A DNA stretch of 64,000 bases from Bacteroidaceae bacterium (GCA_017551925.1 JAFZKA010000056.1:62001-126000); one strand, 5' to 3'; positions 18,567-27,919 are shown, numbered from the stretch's first letter. The notes: generated by a model not told the origin, from the letters alone. Numbers and translations are program-made.

Positions 18567-19904
18567 TTAATTCTTAGCGTTACGTGCACGTATTATTCCG
18601 CCCACCCTGTTCTTGGCCAGACGTACCCAGTCAAGCAAAGGCCTGCGTGAGGGACAGGTGCTCTGGCAGCATCCGCACTCAATGCAACTCATTATCCAGT
18701 TCTCTTCAGCGCACTCCCAGTCTGACTGCTCGCTTGCGGTGGCAAGCAGATAGGGTTCCAGACCCATGGGGCATGCCTGAACGCACTTGGCACAACGTAT
18801 GCAGTTACGCTCCTCACGGCGTGCGGCATCGGACTCAGGAATCAGGAGAATTCCCGATGTACCCTTGACTACGGGAGCCGTATCATCCATTAACGGACGT
18901 CCCATCATGGGACCGCCTGAAATGAGTTTTCCGGTATCCTCAGGCATACCGCCCGCATATTCCAGAAGTTGGCTTACAGGTGTACCCAATCTTACCTTGA
19001 GGTTGCAAGGATTCTTGACGTTCTTGCCTGTTACGGTCACAATACGCTCAATCAAAGGTTTGTTCTTGAGCACGGCCTCATAAATGGCAAACACGGTACC
19101 CACGTTCTGCACCACGCAGCCCACATTGGCCGGCAATGCCGGAGGTGGCGGTACCTGACGTCCTGTAACCGCCTCAATGAGTTGTTTCTCACCACCTTGA
19201 GGATATTTCATCTTAAGAGGCATAACCTCTATGCCGCTTACCATTGACATCTTGGACTGCATCAGTTCTATGGCATCGGGCTTATTTGCCTCAATTCCTA
19301 TTACGGCACGGTCTATGCCAAGAACCTTCTGAATGATCTTTACGCCTACAATTATCTCATCGGGATGCTCCAGCATGAGACGATGGTCAGCGGTCAGATA
19401 AGGCTCGCACTCTACAGCGTTGATTATCAGGGTGTCTATTACACAGTCCTTGGGGGGAGAGAGTTTGACATGAGTCGGGAAACAGGCTCCGCCCAAACCA
19501 ACGACACCGGCATTCTTGATGCGGTCTATTATCTCTTCACGTGACAAGTTGTTCTGGAGTACCAGTTTGTCTGAATTGTCAATTGACGGCTCCCACTCAT
19601 CACCTTCAACGTCAATGAAAATGGCAGGCTTACGCAGGCCGCTGGCATCGACAATGGTATCAATCCTGGCAACCTTGCCTGATACCGATGAATGTATTGA
19701 GGCTGACATGAAACCGCCAGGTTCAGCGATTCTGGTTCCCACGCGTACAGTATCACCTTTCTGTACGCAGGGTACAGCCGGGGCTCCTATATGTTGTGAC
19801 AACGGAAAGACAGCCTGCTTGGGCAAAGCCAGAGTCTCTATCTTTTTATCCGCCGTAAGTTTATTGGGCTCGGGATGTACACCACCTATTGTGAAAGTAT
19901 TCAT
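18567..19904 (-). CDS. rnfC: Rnf complex subunit RnfC
   Basis: Peripheral cytoplasmic subunit that binds NADH/FMN and two 4Fe-4S clusters, linking NAD to the Rnf chain. The 445-aa product has the N-terminal RnfC barrel-type domain (GGVHPEPNK, GAPAVPCVQKGDTV), a GLGGACFPTHVKL flavin/NADH-binding loop at about residues 135-147, and C-terminal ferredoxin motifs CIRCAKCVQACP and CIECGCCQSTCP. It is 6 nt after rnfB. Confidence 0.96.
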   Translation of the reverse strand: MNTFTIGGVHPEPNKLTADKKIETLALPKQAVFPLSQHIGAPAVPCVQKGDTVRVGTRIAEPGGFMSASIHSSVSGKVARIDTIVDASGLRKPAIFIDVEGDEWEPSIDNSDKLVLQNNLSREEIIDRIKNAGVVGLGGACFPTHVKLSPPKDCVIDTLIINAVECEPYLTADHRLMLEHPDEIIVGVKIIQKVLGIDRAVIGIEANKPDAIELMQSKMSMVSGIEVMPLKMKYPQGGEKQLIEAVTGRQVPPPPALPANVGCVVQNVGTVFAIYEAVLKNKPLIERIVTVTGKNVKNPCNLKVRLGTPVSQLLEYAGGMPEDTGKLISGGPMMGRPLMDDTAPVVKGTSGILLIPESDAARREERNCIRCAKCVQACPMGLEPYLLATASEQSDWECAEENWIMSCIECGCCQSTCPSRRPLLDWVRLAKNRVGGIIRARNAKN

Positions 19905-19910
19905 AATACC

Positions 19911-20798
19911 TTATTTGTTTTCTGTTGATTCTGTATTCTGCACGGCAGCAGGTTCTTCGGCCTGTGGTTTAGGCTCTTTTTTTGGAGGGAAATTCACGGC
20001 CGATATTGAATGCTGCGGGCACTCGTCAACGCACTTGCGGCACAGACGGCACTTTTCAAAGTCAATGTAAGCCAGATTGTTCTCAAGCGTGATAGCCTCA
20101 AACGGACACGCCTTTACGCATTTTCCGCAACCGATGCAGGCCACGTCACACGCTTTCCTGGCTACAGGCCCCTTATCCTTGTTTACGCAACTTACGTAGA
20201 CCCTGCGGTCCATCTTGTTCTTGTTGCGGAGTTCAATGATAAAGCGCGGGCAGGCCTTTACACAGGCACCGCATGCAGTACATTTATCCTGATCAACAAC
20301 CGGCAGACCGGTGTCAGGATCCATGCTGATGGCATCAAACTTACACGCCTTGACACAGTCACCGCACCCCAGACAGCCATAGAAACAGCCTGTGGCGCCA
20401 CCGTTCATAAGTGCTGCCGCAGCGCAACTCTTTGCTCCGTCATAGATGCGCAGATCAGGGCGGTTCTGGCATGAGCCGCTGCATCGGACCACTGCAACCT
20501 TTTCAACTCCAACCTCAATTGCATGCCCTGCTATGGCTGCAATCTGTTGCATAACCTCACTCTTGCATGCCGAACACTTGAGACCGTCCATAGATTCTGC
20601 CTTGACGCACGCGGCGGCAAAGGCGGCACATCCGGGGAATCCGCATCCGCCGCAGTTGGCACTGGGCAGAAGTTCGGTAATCTGACCCACCCTAGGGTCC
20701 TCTTCAACCTTGAATTTCCTTGAAACCGCATACAGTACCAGACCCAAGACAAGTCCGATAAGACCAAGCACAAGGACAGCAGTCAAAATAAACGCCAT
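19911..20798 (-). CDS. rnfB: Rnf complex subunit RnfB
   Basis: Iron-sulfur subunit that accepts electrons from ferredoxin. The 295-aa protein has an N-terminal membrane helix, the cluster motif NCGGCGFPGCAAF at about residues 48-60, and then several CxxCxxCxxxC ferredoxin motifs (CLGCGDCVKACK, CTACGACVKACP, CIGCGKCVKACP, CRLCRKCVDECP), giving the extended polyferredoxin form. The tail after residue 275 is charged and low in complexity. It begins 6 nt after the rseC-like gene. Confidence 0.95.
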   Translation of the reverse strand: MAFILTAVLVLGLIGLVLGLVLYAVSRKFKVEEDPRVGQITELLPSANCGGCGFPGCAAFAAACVKAESMDGLKCSACKSEVMQQIAAIAGHAIEVGVEKVAVVRCSGSCQNRPDLRIYDGAKSCAAAALMNGGATGCFYGCLGCGDCVKACKFDAISMDPDTGLPVVDQDKCTACGACVKACPRFIIELRNKNKMDRRVYVSCVNKDKGPVARKACDVACIGCGKCVKACPFEAITLENNLAYIDFEKCRLCRKCVDECPQHSISAVNFPPKKEPKPQAEEPAAVQNTESTENK

Positions 20799-20804
20799 AT
20801 CTGT

Positions 20805-21218
20805 TTATTGTAATAGTCTGAATATAAAGTCCCTTTTAATCCTGTTACGCGTCAGCAGCAGCACAATATAATAAGGAACAAGTACGCCCAATGCAACAGC
20901 CGCGGCAACCTTCTCGTTACCGGTAAACCTCAAAGTTACGATAAGCGCAGCCATCAAAAGCAACAGCGGCAGCCCGAAAGCAAAAGCCACGGCTTTCAAA
21001 CCGAGACTCTCAGCACCGGCCACCGTCACTGACTGCCCTACCTTAAGATTTTCGGCATCGGCACAAACAACCTCAACCAGTTTATCCTTGGATTCGGCAG
21101 CACGACATATATTCCTTGCCTGGCACCCTCCACAAGCCGATGATTGGGTAATGCGGACAACAACGTTCTGACCGTCAATTGAATCGACAATACCCTGATG
21201 CCTTATATCGTGTGCCAT
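20805..21218 (-). CDS. rseC: RseC/MucC-like protein heading the rnf operon
   Basis: A 137-aa membrane protein of the SoxR-reducing RseC family. A small soluble N-terminal domain carries the cysteine cluster CGGCQARNIC (Cys 29, 32 and 38), followed by two membrane helices (about 77-95 and 100-118) and a basic tail. In other bacteria RseC and Rnf-like proteins work together in keeping redox sensors reduced; genetic linkage to rnf is common in Bacteroidota. It has a TACATTTG -7 box at 21252-21245, so the whole seven-gene operon is probably transcribed from here. Confidence 0.88.
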   Translation of the reverse strand: MAHDIRHQGIVDSIDGQNVVVRITQSSACGGCQARNICRAAESKDKLVEVVCADAENLKVGQSVTVAGAESLGLKAVAFAFGLPLLLLMAALIVTLRFTGNEKVAAAVALGVLVPYYIVLLLTRNRIKRDFIFRLLQ

Positions 21219-21244
21219 TAATGCTACTGCAATATTTTAACTTA

Positions 21245-21252
21245 CAAATGTA
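21245..21252 (-). promoter_or_regulatory. -7 box of rseC-rnf operon promoter
   Basis: Minus-strand TACATTTG, matching TAnnTTTG, 26 nt upstream of the rseC ATG. All following genes up to rnfA have gaps of 12 nt or less, so this is the likely main operon promoter. Confidence 0.6.
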
Positions 21253-21332
21253 AGACTTTTCCTCGTTCTTGAAAGTATCAGATTGACATTTTTATTTTAA
21301 AAAATCAGATGATATTGAAAAACAGCAGTTTC

Positions 21333-21363
21333 TTTGTCTATTCATGAAAAATTACTACCTTTG
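21333..21363 (+). promoter_or_regulatory. Promoter of rpsP
   Basis: A complete Bacteroidota-type promoter: TTTG at 21333-21336, 19 bp spacer, TACCTTTG at 21356-21363. The leader to the ATG is about 55 nt. Confidence 0.75.
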
Positions 21364-21425
21364 CGCCGCCTTTACGAGTTAAAGGCTATTCAAATCATTT
21401 ATAAATTCAATAAAAACAACAACTT

Positions 21426-22007
21426 ATGGCAGCAAAAATCAGATTGCAGAGAAGAGGCCACAAAGGTTATGCCTTCTATTCAATCGTAATTGCAGACTCC
21501 AGAGCTCCACGTGATGGAAAGTTTATTGAGAAGATTGGTACTTACAATCCTAACACCAATCCCGCTACAGTAGATTTGAATTTCGAAAGAGCCCTGTATT
21601 GGGTAATGGTTGGCGCAGAGCCCACCGATACCGCACGTAACATCCTGTCACGCGAGGGTGTTTATCTGATGAAGCACCTCAAGGGTGGCGTCAAGAAGGG
21701 CGCTTTTGATGAGGCAGCAGCTCAGGCCAAGTTCGATGCCTGGAAGCAGGCTAAGGAGAGCGCACTGAAGGCCATCACCGTTAAGGATGAGCAGGCCAAG
21801 AAGGCTGACGCCAAGGCAAAACTGGAAGCAGAAAAGAAGGTTAATGAGGCTATTGCTGAAAAGGTAGCCGCCAAGAAAGCTGAGGCTAAAGCCGCAGCCG
21901 AGGCAGCAGCCGCCGAGGCAGCAGCTCAGGAGGCAGCCGCTGAGGCAACTGAGGCTCCTGCTGAGGAGGCTCCCGCCGCTGAGGCAGAGGCTCCCGCCGA
22001 GGCTTAA
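21426..22007 (+). CDS. rpsP: Small ribosomal subunit protein bS16 with long Ala/Lys-rich tail
   Basis: Component of the 30S subunit. The first 80 or so residues are canonical bS16 ([34 protein letters not shown]). The 193-aa total is more than twice the E. coli length because of a charged, then Ala/Glu-rich C-terminal extension that becomes almost pure A/E/P. Such extensions are common in Bacteroidota. It is flanked by a good promoter and a strong terminator, so it is monocistronic here. Confidence 0.96.
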   Translation: MAAKIRLQRRGHKGYAFYSIVIADSRAPRDGKFIEKIGTYNPNTNPATVDLNFERALYWVMVGAEPTDTARNILSREGVYLMKHLKGGVKKGAFDEAAAQAKFDAWKQAKESALKAITVKDEQAKKADAKAKLEAEKKVNEAIAEKVAAKKAEAKAAAEAAAAEAAAQEAAAEATEAPAEEAPAAEAEAPAEA

Positions 22008-22027
22008 CCCTCCACCCTATCAACAAC

Positions 22028-22060
22028 AAAAACTCCGGCCCGCAAGGTCGGAGTTTTTTG
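22028..22060 (+). terminator. Intrinsic terminator of rpsP
   Basis: AAAAACTCCG pairs with CGGAGTTTTTT across a GC-rich loop (GCCCGCAAGGT), 20 nt after the stop codon. Confidence 0.9.
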
Positions 22061-22125
22061 TTTGCGTATTTGTTCAAACTTTAGTATCTTTGTGCTTGAA
22101 ATAATAACTAATAACCACAAAAATT

Positions 22126-22257
22126 ATGGCAAACAAATCAAACGACAGCACCTCTTCAACCGAGGTCAAGAAAGAGAAAAGAGTCAATCCAACTTGGGAA
22201 GCCTTTGGCAAATACAAAGGAGCATTCGTTGTGTTAGACCCTTCTATTCTTGACTGA
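22126..22257 (+). CDS. Small 43-aa protein, unknown
   Basis: ATG at 22126 to TGA at 22255-22257. The product starts MANKSNDSTSSTEVKKEK, with a low-complexity charged N-terminus, and ends with a hydrophobic segment GAFVVLDPSILD. It has its own promoter (TATCTTTG at 22084-22091) and is followed by an intrinsic terminator, so it looks like an independent transcription unit. Its length invites suspicion, but the consensus promoter and isolated terminator argue for a real gene. No family recognised. Confidence 0.55.
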   Translation: MANKSNDSTSSTEVKKEKRVNPTWEAFGKYKGAFVVLDPSILD

Positions 22258-22265
22258 TACCATGC

Positions 22266-22299
22266 AATTCCAATTCTATACGAAACAAGGATTGGAATT
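22266..22299. repeat. Inverted repeat downstream of the 43-aa gene
   Basis: AATTCCAAT at 22266-22274 and ATTGGAATT at 22291-22299 are exact reverse complements around a 16-nt loop, in the 3' untranslated part of the small gene. Confidence 0.5.
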
Positions 22300-22337
22300 A
22301 ATATACAACAAGAAATAATTTAGCGCCCAACCCTTTA

Positions 22338-22366
22338 TTACTCCGGCTTTTTTAGTCGGAGTTTTT
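22338..22366 (+). terminator. Intrinsic terminator after the 43-aa gene
   Basis: ACTCCG and CGGAGT flank GCTTTTTTAGT and are followed by five T residues. It resembles the rpsP terminator 300 bp upstream. Confidence 0.8.
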
Positions 22367-22411
22367 GAGTTTGGGATAGATTACCGTATATTTGAGTTTC
22401 ATTTGAAAAAT

Positions 22412-24739
22412 ATGATTTTCAAACATACTTTTAACCTGATAGGTATTTCGCTGCTTATTATGAGTTGCGGAATGCGGACAGAACAAGAAATTACGCTGCA
22501 TTATGACCGGCCTGCGGAGTTCTTTGAGGAGGCGTTGCCGATAGGTAACGGGCGGTTGGGAGCAATGGTTTACGGCGGGACCGATGAAGAACGGTTGTCT
22601 CTGAATGACATAACACTCTGGACCGGTGAACCTGAGCCCGGGCCCGACCATCCTGATCTGGCACTGTTCAGTGAGGTTACGCCTTGGGGAGAGGCATCGG
22701 CCTATGTACAACAGATTAGGGATGCTCTTGATGCTGAGGATTACAGGCTTGCAGACAGACTCCAACGCCGCATACAAGGACATTTCAGTGAGAACTATCA
22801 GCCGCTTGGTACACTCAGAATCAAATACGGTGATGCTGAGATTACAGATTACTATCGTGAGTTGAACATATCCGATGCCATAGCCAAAGTATCATATCTA
22901 AGGAACGGCAAACGGTTTACCGCAGAGTATTTTGTGACAGCGCCAGACTCCGCCATAGTTGTAAATATTTGTTCCGATGAACCATTGGATCTTACTCTGG
23001 GTATGGAATGTCCTCTGAGGCACACAATCACAGCATCAGGAAACCGCATCACAGTTGACGGATATGCCGCATACCATTCATATCCCAACTATTTCAATTC
23101 CCGCGGGCATGAAAGATTCCTGTATGACCCTGGGCGCGGAATCCATTTCCGAACTGTGTTGCTGGCTGAAACAGACGGTCAGGTAACAGCCTCTGATTGT
23201 GCAATTGCATTAAGCGGTGCCAGGCAGGTATTGATCAAGATTGTAAATTCCACGTCATTCAACGGTTTTGACTGTGACCCCGTGCTTGAGGGCAAACCAT
23301 ATAAGAAGTTAGCCGAAGCAAATGCAGAGCGCATTTTCCACAAGGATGTTGAAGAACTCAAAAAAAACCACATTGCAGATTACCGCAGTTTTTTTGACCG
23401 CCTTTCAATAAATCTGGGCAAGACTGCACGTAAAATAAAAGCGTTGCCCACCGATGAGCAACTCAAGCGCTATACTGATGAGAATCAGGCAAATCCAGAA
23501 CTTGAAGCACTCTATTTCCAATACGGCCGATACCTGCTCATCTCATCATCGCGCACGCCCGGCGTACCAGCCAACCTACAGGGCTTGTGGAACGAGAGTA
23601 TGGAACCGCCTTGGAGCGGCAACTACACGGTGAACATCAACCTGCAGGAGAACTACTGGCCCGCTGAACCCGCCGCACTGCCTGAGATGCATGAGGTGAT
23701 GCTTGATTTTGTAGATAACATGCAGGTTTCAGGCCAAGAGACGGCGCGTCTGTTCTATGGTGTACAGAACGGATGGGCTGCCGGCCATAATACAGATATT
23801 TGGGCAATGACAAATCCCGTAGGCCTGGGCACAGGTGACCCTTGCTGGGCAGATTGGGGAATGTCCGGCACCTGGCTGGTTACACACATCTGGGAGCATT
23901 GGCTGTTCAACCGTGATATAGAACGCCTCAAAAAGGATTATCCCGTACTCAAGGGTGCCGCTGAGTTCTGCCTGGAGTGGATGATTGAGAAGGACGGCGA
24001 ACTCATAACATCACCTTCAACATCACCTGAAAACAAGTTCATCACAGATAAAGGCGTTCACGGTGCCACACTTTACGGTGGAACTTCAGACCTTGCCATG
24101 ATACGCGAATGTCTGACCGACGCCGCCAAGGCCGCAAGATTACTAGGCGATGATGCCTTTGCCTCACGTGCAGAATCTACCGTAAGCCGCTTGCGTCCAT
24201 ACCACATAGCAGCCGACGGCCACCTGCAGGAGTGGTACTATGACTGGGCCGATGAGGACCCGCAGCACCGCCATCAGTCGCATCTGTTCGGTCTTTATCC
24301 CGGACATCATATTATAGCCGGCTCGCCTGAGGCTGATGCTGCTGCAAAATCGCTTGAGATTAAGGGATTTGAGACTACCGGCTGGAGTTGCGGCTGGCGC
24401 GTGAACCTGTACGCCCGCCTGGGTGACGGAGAAAGCGCATACCGCCAGTACCGCCGTCTGCTTCAATACGTGAGCCCTGATGGCTACAACGGTCCCGATG
24501 CCCGTCGCGGTGGCGGCACCTACCCCAACCTGCTTGATGCCCACTCACCCTTCCAGATAGACGGCAATTTTGGTGGTTGCGCCGGCGTGATTGAAATGCT
24601 CATCCAGTCAACTGAGGACGGAATCACAAAACTGCCCGCCCTACCATCGGCCTGGCGTAACGGTTACATAAAAGGCGTACGTACCCGCACCGGCCAGACT
24701 ATAGGCATCAAGTGGAAGAACGGCAAAATTGTAAAATGA
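22412..24739 (+). CDS. Glycoside hydrolase family 95 (alpha-L-fucosidase type) lipoprotein
   Basis: Predicted exo-glycosidase that inverts alpha-1,2-fucosyl (or galactosyl) linkages, as on host glycans or xyloglucan. The 775-aa protein begins with a lipoprotein signal (LLIMSC), so it is probably exported and membrane-anchored. Family features include the N-terminal domain with EALPIGNGRLGAMVYGG, the (alpha/alpha)6 core stretch TPGVPANLQGLWNESMEPP, NINLQENYWPAEP, and the C-terminal QIDGNFGGCAGVIEML. I chose the ATG at 22412 over a TTG nine bases earlier because TATATTTG lies at 22387-22394. The TGA is immediately followed by a palindrome copy. The exact substrate cannot be read from sequence. 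Confidence 0.92.
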   Translation: MIFKHTFNLIGISLLIMSCGMRTEQEITLHYDRPAEFFEEALPIGNGRLGAMVYGGTDEERLSLNDITLWTGEPEPGPDHPDLALFSEVTPWGEASAYVQQIRDALDAEDYRLADRLQRRIQGHFSENYQPLGTLRIKYGDAEITDYYRELNISDAIAKVSYLRNGKRFTAEYFVTAPDSAIVVNICSDEPLDLTLGMECPLRHTITASGNRITVDGYAAYHSYPNYFNSRGHERFLYDPGRGIHFRTVLLAETDGQVTASDCAIALSGARQVLIKIVNSTSFNGFDCDPVLEGKPYKKLAEANAERIFHKDVEELKKNHIADYRSFFDRLSINLGKTARKIKALPTDEQLKRYTDENQANPELEALYFQYGRYLLISSSRTPGVPANLQGLWNESMEPPWSGNYTVNINLQENYWPAEPAALPEMHEVMLDFVDNMQVSGQETARLFYGVQNGWAAGHNTDIWAMTNPVGLGTGDPCWADWGMSGTWLVTHIWEHWLFNRDIERLKKDYPVLKGAAEFCLEWMIEKDGELITSPSTSPENKFITDKGVHGATLYGGTSDLAMIRECLTDAAKAARLLGDDAFASRAESTVSRLRPYHIAADGHLQEWYYDWADEDPQHRHQSHLFGLYPGHHIIAGSPEADAAAKSLEIKGFETTGWSCGWRVNLYARLGDGESAYRQYRRLLQYVSPDGYNGPDARRGGGTYPNLLDAHSPFQIDGNFGGCAGVIEMLIQSTEDGITKLPALPSAWRNGYIKGVRTRTGQTIGIKWKNGKIVK

Positions 24740-24766
24740 TACAATTGGGGACTGTCCCCAATTGTA
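24740..24766. repeat. Perfect 27-bp palindrome, family copy
   Basis: TACAATTGGGGAC and its exact reverse complement around one central T. It starts at the base after the GH95 TGA and ends just before the promoter of the next gene. Confidence 0.9.
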
Positions 24767-24790
24767 CTATTTTGTACATTTGCAGCCGTT

Positions 24791-25849
24791 ATGGGAAAGT
24801 TCAAATCATTTCTTGAGAAAAAGGATATTGTAGTATCCGGAAAACGTTACGGAGTCGATGCTCTGGGTGCCATGGCGCAGGGACTGTTTGCGTCACTGCT
24901 CATTGGTACAATCATAGCAACAATCGGTGAGCAGACCGGTTTGCAGTGGCTTGTTGATGTGGGCGGTTTCGCCAAGAGTATGGCAGGACCGGCAATGGCG
25001 GCTTCAATCGCGTATGCGTTACGCACCCCGAATCTGGTGCTTTTCTCAATGCTTGCGGTGGGTGCTGCAGCAAACAAATTGGGAGGTGCGGGCGGACCGC
25101 TGGCGGTTTATGTTGTAACCATTTTTGCATCTGAGTTTGGCAAGGCAGTCTCAAAGGAGACCAAGATAGATATTCTTGTAACACCTCTTGTAACAATCGC
25201 CGTAGGTATCGGACTTTCTTACTGGTGGGCGCCGGGTATAGGTGCTGCCGCCAGCAGTTTGGGTGAAGTCATAATGTGGGCTACCACCAAGCAGCCTTTC
25301 CTGATGGGAATATTAGTCTCAGTAATTGTGGGTATGGCGCTTACGTTACCTATCAGTTCTGCTGCCATCTGTGCAGCATTGAGCCTGACTGGATTGGCCG
25401 GAGGGGCCGCACTTGCAGGATGCTGCGCCCAGATGGTGGGATTTGCAGTTCTGAGTTTCCGTGAGAACCGATGGAACGGCATCATCTCACAAGGATTAGG
25501 CACAAGCATGCTGCAGATGGGCAATATCGTAAAGAATCCCAGAATATGGATTGCGCCTACCCTTGTATCGGCCATAACCGGTCCTATTGCAACGTGCCTT
25601 TTCAAACTTGAAATGAACGGACCTGCCATTGCATCGGGTATGGGCACCTGCGGTCTTGTGGGTCCGATAGGCGTTTACACAGGCTGGATGTCTGAAATAA
25701 CAGCCGGTTTACGCACCTCTATCACAGCAACAGACTGGACCGACCTCATCGCAATAAGCATAATAATACCTGCCATCCTGACTATAATAATAGGTACTCT
25801 GATGCGCAAAGCCGGCTGGATCAAAGACGGCGATCTCAAGCTCGACTGA
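24791..25849 (+). CDS. PTS EIIC-like membrane permease (PfoR-type)
   Basis: A 352-aa polytopic membrane protein with about ten hydrophobic segments and a Gly/Ala-rich composition, belonging to the PTS_EIIC type-2 family that includes PfoR. It probably moves a small solute; no EIIA, EIIB, HPr or EI genes are nearby, so phosphotransfer is not supported. TACATTTG (24775-24782) ends 8 nt before the ATG, implying a leaderless or nearly leaderless transcript. It converges with the P-type ATPase and their 3' ends overlap by 14 bp. Confidence 0.8.
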   Translation: MGKFKSFLEKKDIVVSGKRYGVDALGAMAQGLFASLLIGTIIATIGEQTGLQWLVDVGGFAKSMAGPAMAASIAYALRTPNLVLFSMLAVGAAANKLGGAGGPLAVYVVTIFASEFGKAVSKETKIDILVTPLVTIAVGIGLSYWWAPGIGAAASSLGEVIMWATTKQPFLMGILVSVIVGMALTLPISSAAICAALSLTGLAGGAALAGCCAQMVGFAVLSFRENRWNGIISQGLGTSMLQMGNIVKNPRIWIAPTLVSAITGPIATCLFKLEMNGPAIASGMGTCGLVGPIGVYTGWMSEITAGLRTSITATDWTDLIAISIIIPAILTIIIGTLMRKAGWIKDGDLKLD

Positions 25850-27815
25850 CGCGAGCTGTACGCATTGCGTTGAGGACGGCCAGGACGGTAACGCCTACGT
25901 CGGCAAAGACGGCCATCCACATGGTGGCAAGGCCGGGGATGGCAAGCAGGAGTACCAGAACTTTGATGCCGATGGCGAACCAGATGTTCTGCTTGGCTAT
26001 GCGGATGGTGCGGCGGGCTATCTTGATGGCAAGTGCTATCTTGGAGGGTTTGTCATCCATCAGGACCACGTCGGCAGCCTCAATTGCCGCATCAGAGCCC
26101 AGGGCTCCCATTGCTATGCCGATGTCGGCGCGGGTAAGTACAGGGGCGTCGTTGATGCCGTCACCTACAAATGCAAGCGTTCCGTCTGCAAGCAGTTTCT
26201 CAACCTCACTGACCTTATCGGCGGGGAGTAACTGGGCGTGATACTCATCAACGCCTACCTTAGCGGCCACGGCAGCGGCAACAGTCTGCTGATCACCTGT
26301 AAGCATCACAGTCTTGCTTACACCGGCATCCTTAAGCGCGGCAATACCCAGAGCGGAATCCTCCTTGATGCGGTCTGATATGACAATGTGACCGGCATAC
26401 TCGCCATCTATTGCCACATGGATAATGGTGCCGGCATGATGGCATGGACGCCACTGGGCACCCACTTTCTCCATCAGTTTGCTGTTGCCCACAGCCACGC
26501 GGCGGCCGTTTACCGTAGCCAGCACTCCGTGACCGGCGGTCTCCTCAACATCGGCTATAACACAGTCATCCTGCTCATTAGGATAAGCGTTGCGCAGAGC
26601 CATTGCAATGGGATGCGTGGAATGACGCTCCACATGGGCGGCCAGATGCAGCAGTTCATTGTCATCAATCATCTGCGGATGCACGGCAGTAACCTCAAAC
26701 ACGCCCTCGGTAAGCGTTCCGGTCTTGTCAAATACCACCGTCTTAACATTAGCCAGTTTGTCAATCAGGTTGGAACCCTTAATAAGGATACCCTTGCGTG
26801 ATGCACCGCCCAGGCCGCCAAAGAACGTGAGCGGGACCGATATCACCAGAGCACACGGGCAGGAAACTACCAGGAACAGCAGGCCGCGATATATCCACGA
26901 TGCCCAATCACCCGTAATCAGTCCGGGTATTACAGCCACAAGCACTGCCAGACCCACTACGATAGGCGTATAGACACGCGCAAACTTTGTAATGAAGCTC
27001 TCGCTGCGGCTCTTGCTCTCTGCAGCGTTCTCAACTAGATCAAGGATTTTTGAAACCGTTGACTCCGCAAATGCCTTGGTGGTACGCACCTTGACCACAC
27101 CGCTCAGGTTCACGCAGCCTGACAGAATCTCATCACCCACCATGATGCTGCGGGGCACGCTCTCACCCGTCAGCGCAACGGTATCAAGACTTGAACTGCC
27201 GTTTACCACGACTCCGTCCATCGGCACTTTCTCACCCGGACGTATCACAATTATCTCACCCGGCTTAACGGTATCAGGAGCAACCGTAAACAACTCTCCG
27301 TCACGCTCCACGTGCGCAATATCAGGGCGAATATCCATAAGATGCTGAATGGATTTGCGGCTTCGCCCCTCGGCCAACTCCTCAAACATCTCACCTATCT
27401 GGAAAAACAGCATTACAAACACAGCCTCGGCAAACTGCGTTTCAGCGCCCGGCATGAATCCAATTGCAAGGGCGCCTATAGTGGCTATGCTCATAAGGAA
27501 ATCCTCACTCAGCGCCTCGCCGTGAATAAGCCCCTCAAGCGCCTCCTTCAAGGTTTCCCAGCCCACAATCAGATAAGGAACCAGGAACAGCAGCAGATAC
27601 TGCCAGTCCTGCCAGGCGGTCATATGTTCAATGACCGATGCAACAATAAGCAGGACCGATGCAGAAATAATCTTTACAATGCGTCCGCGTCCCTCCTCTT
27701 CTTCATCGTGGTGATGATGCTCATGCTCATGATGGTGCTCATGACCGTGTTCATGCTCGTGATGATGACCGTGCTCACAGCACTCGTTCTCATGATGGTG
27801 ATGTTCGTGTATCAT
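25836..27815 (-). CDS. Heavy-metal P1B-type ATPase (Zn2+/Cd2+-type exporter)
   Basis: Membrane pump that exports soft divalent metals. The 659-aa protein starts with a His-rich cytosolic tail (HEHHHHENECCEHGHHHEH and more, residues 3-45), typical of metal sensing or buffering in place of a CxxC domain. The core has the transmembrane metal site CPC (about 317-319, SCPCALVISVP), the phosphorylation site DKTGTLTEG (about 358), and the hinge GDGINDAP (about 547). I chose the ATG at 27815 because an exact TACCTTTG -7 box lies at 27848-27841; a longer frame would start upstream of it. The metal is inferred from the family. Confidence 0.9.
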   Translation of the reverse strand: MIHEHHHHENECCEHGHHHEHEHGHEHHHEHEHHHHDEEEEGRGRIVKIISASVLLIVASVIEHMTAWQDWQYLLLFLVPYLIVGWETLKEALEGLIHGEALSEDFLMSIATIGALAIGFMPGAETQFAEAVFVMLFFQIGEMFEELAEGRSRKSIQHLMDIRPDIAHVERDGELFTVAPDTVKPGEIIVIRPGEKVPMDGVVVNGSSSLDTVALTGESVPRSIMVGDEILSGCVNLSGVVKVRTTKAFAESTVSKILDLVENAAESKSRSESFITKFARVYTPIVVGLAVLVAVIPGLITGDWASWIYRGLLFLVVSCPCALVISVPLTFFGGLGGASRKGILIKGSNLIDKLANVKTVVFDKTGTLTEGVFEVTAVHPQMIDDNELLHLAAHVERHSTHPIAMALRNAYPNEQDDCVIADVEETAGHGVLATVNGRRVAVGNSKLMEKVGAQWRPCHHAGTIIHVAIDGEYAGHIVISDRIKEDSALGIAALKDAGVSKTVMLTGDQQTVAAAVAAKVGVDEYHAQLLPADKVSEVEKLLADGTLAFVGDGINDAPVLTRADIGIAMGALGSDAAIEAADVVLMDDKPSKIALAIKIARRTIRIAKQNIWFAIGIKVLVLLLAIPGLATMWMAVFADVGVTVLAVLNAMRTARVSRA

Positions 27816-27919
27816 ATGCAGTTTCTTTTGATTTCTGCTGCAAAGGTACTGGACACCAAATGCAACCCGGTTGCAAAAAAGAAGGTTCACTCAAAGGAGC
27901 GAACCTTCAATAAACGGCA

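Noticed and set aside
27700..27815. Simple-sequence repeat of CAT/CAC near the P-type ATPase start
   Set aside because: It encodes the His-rich N-terminus that is normal for metal-pumping ATPases.
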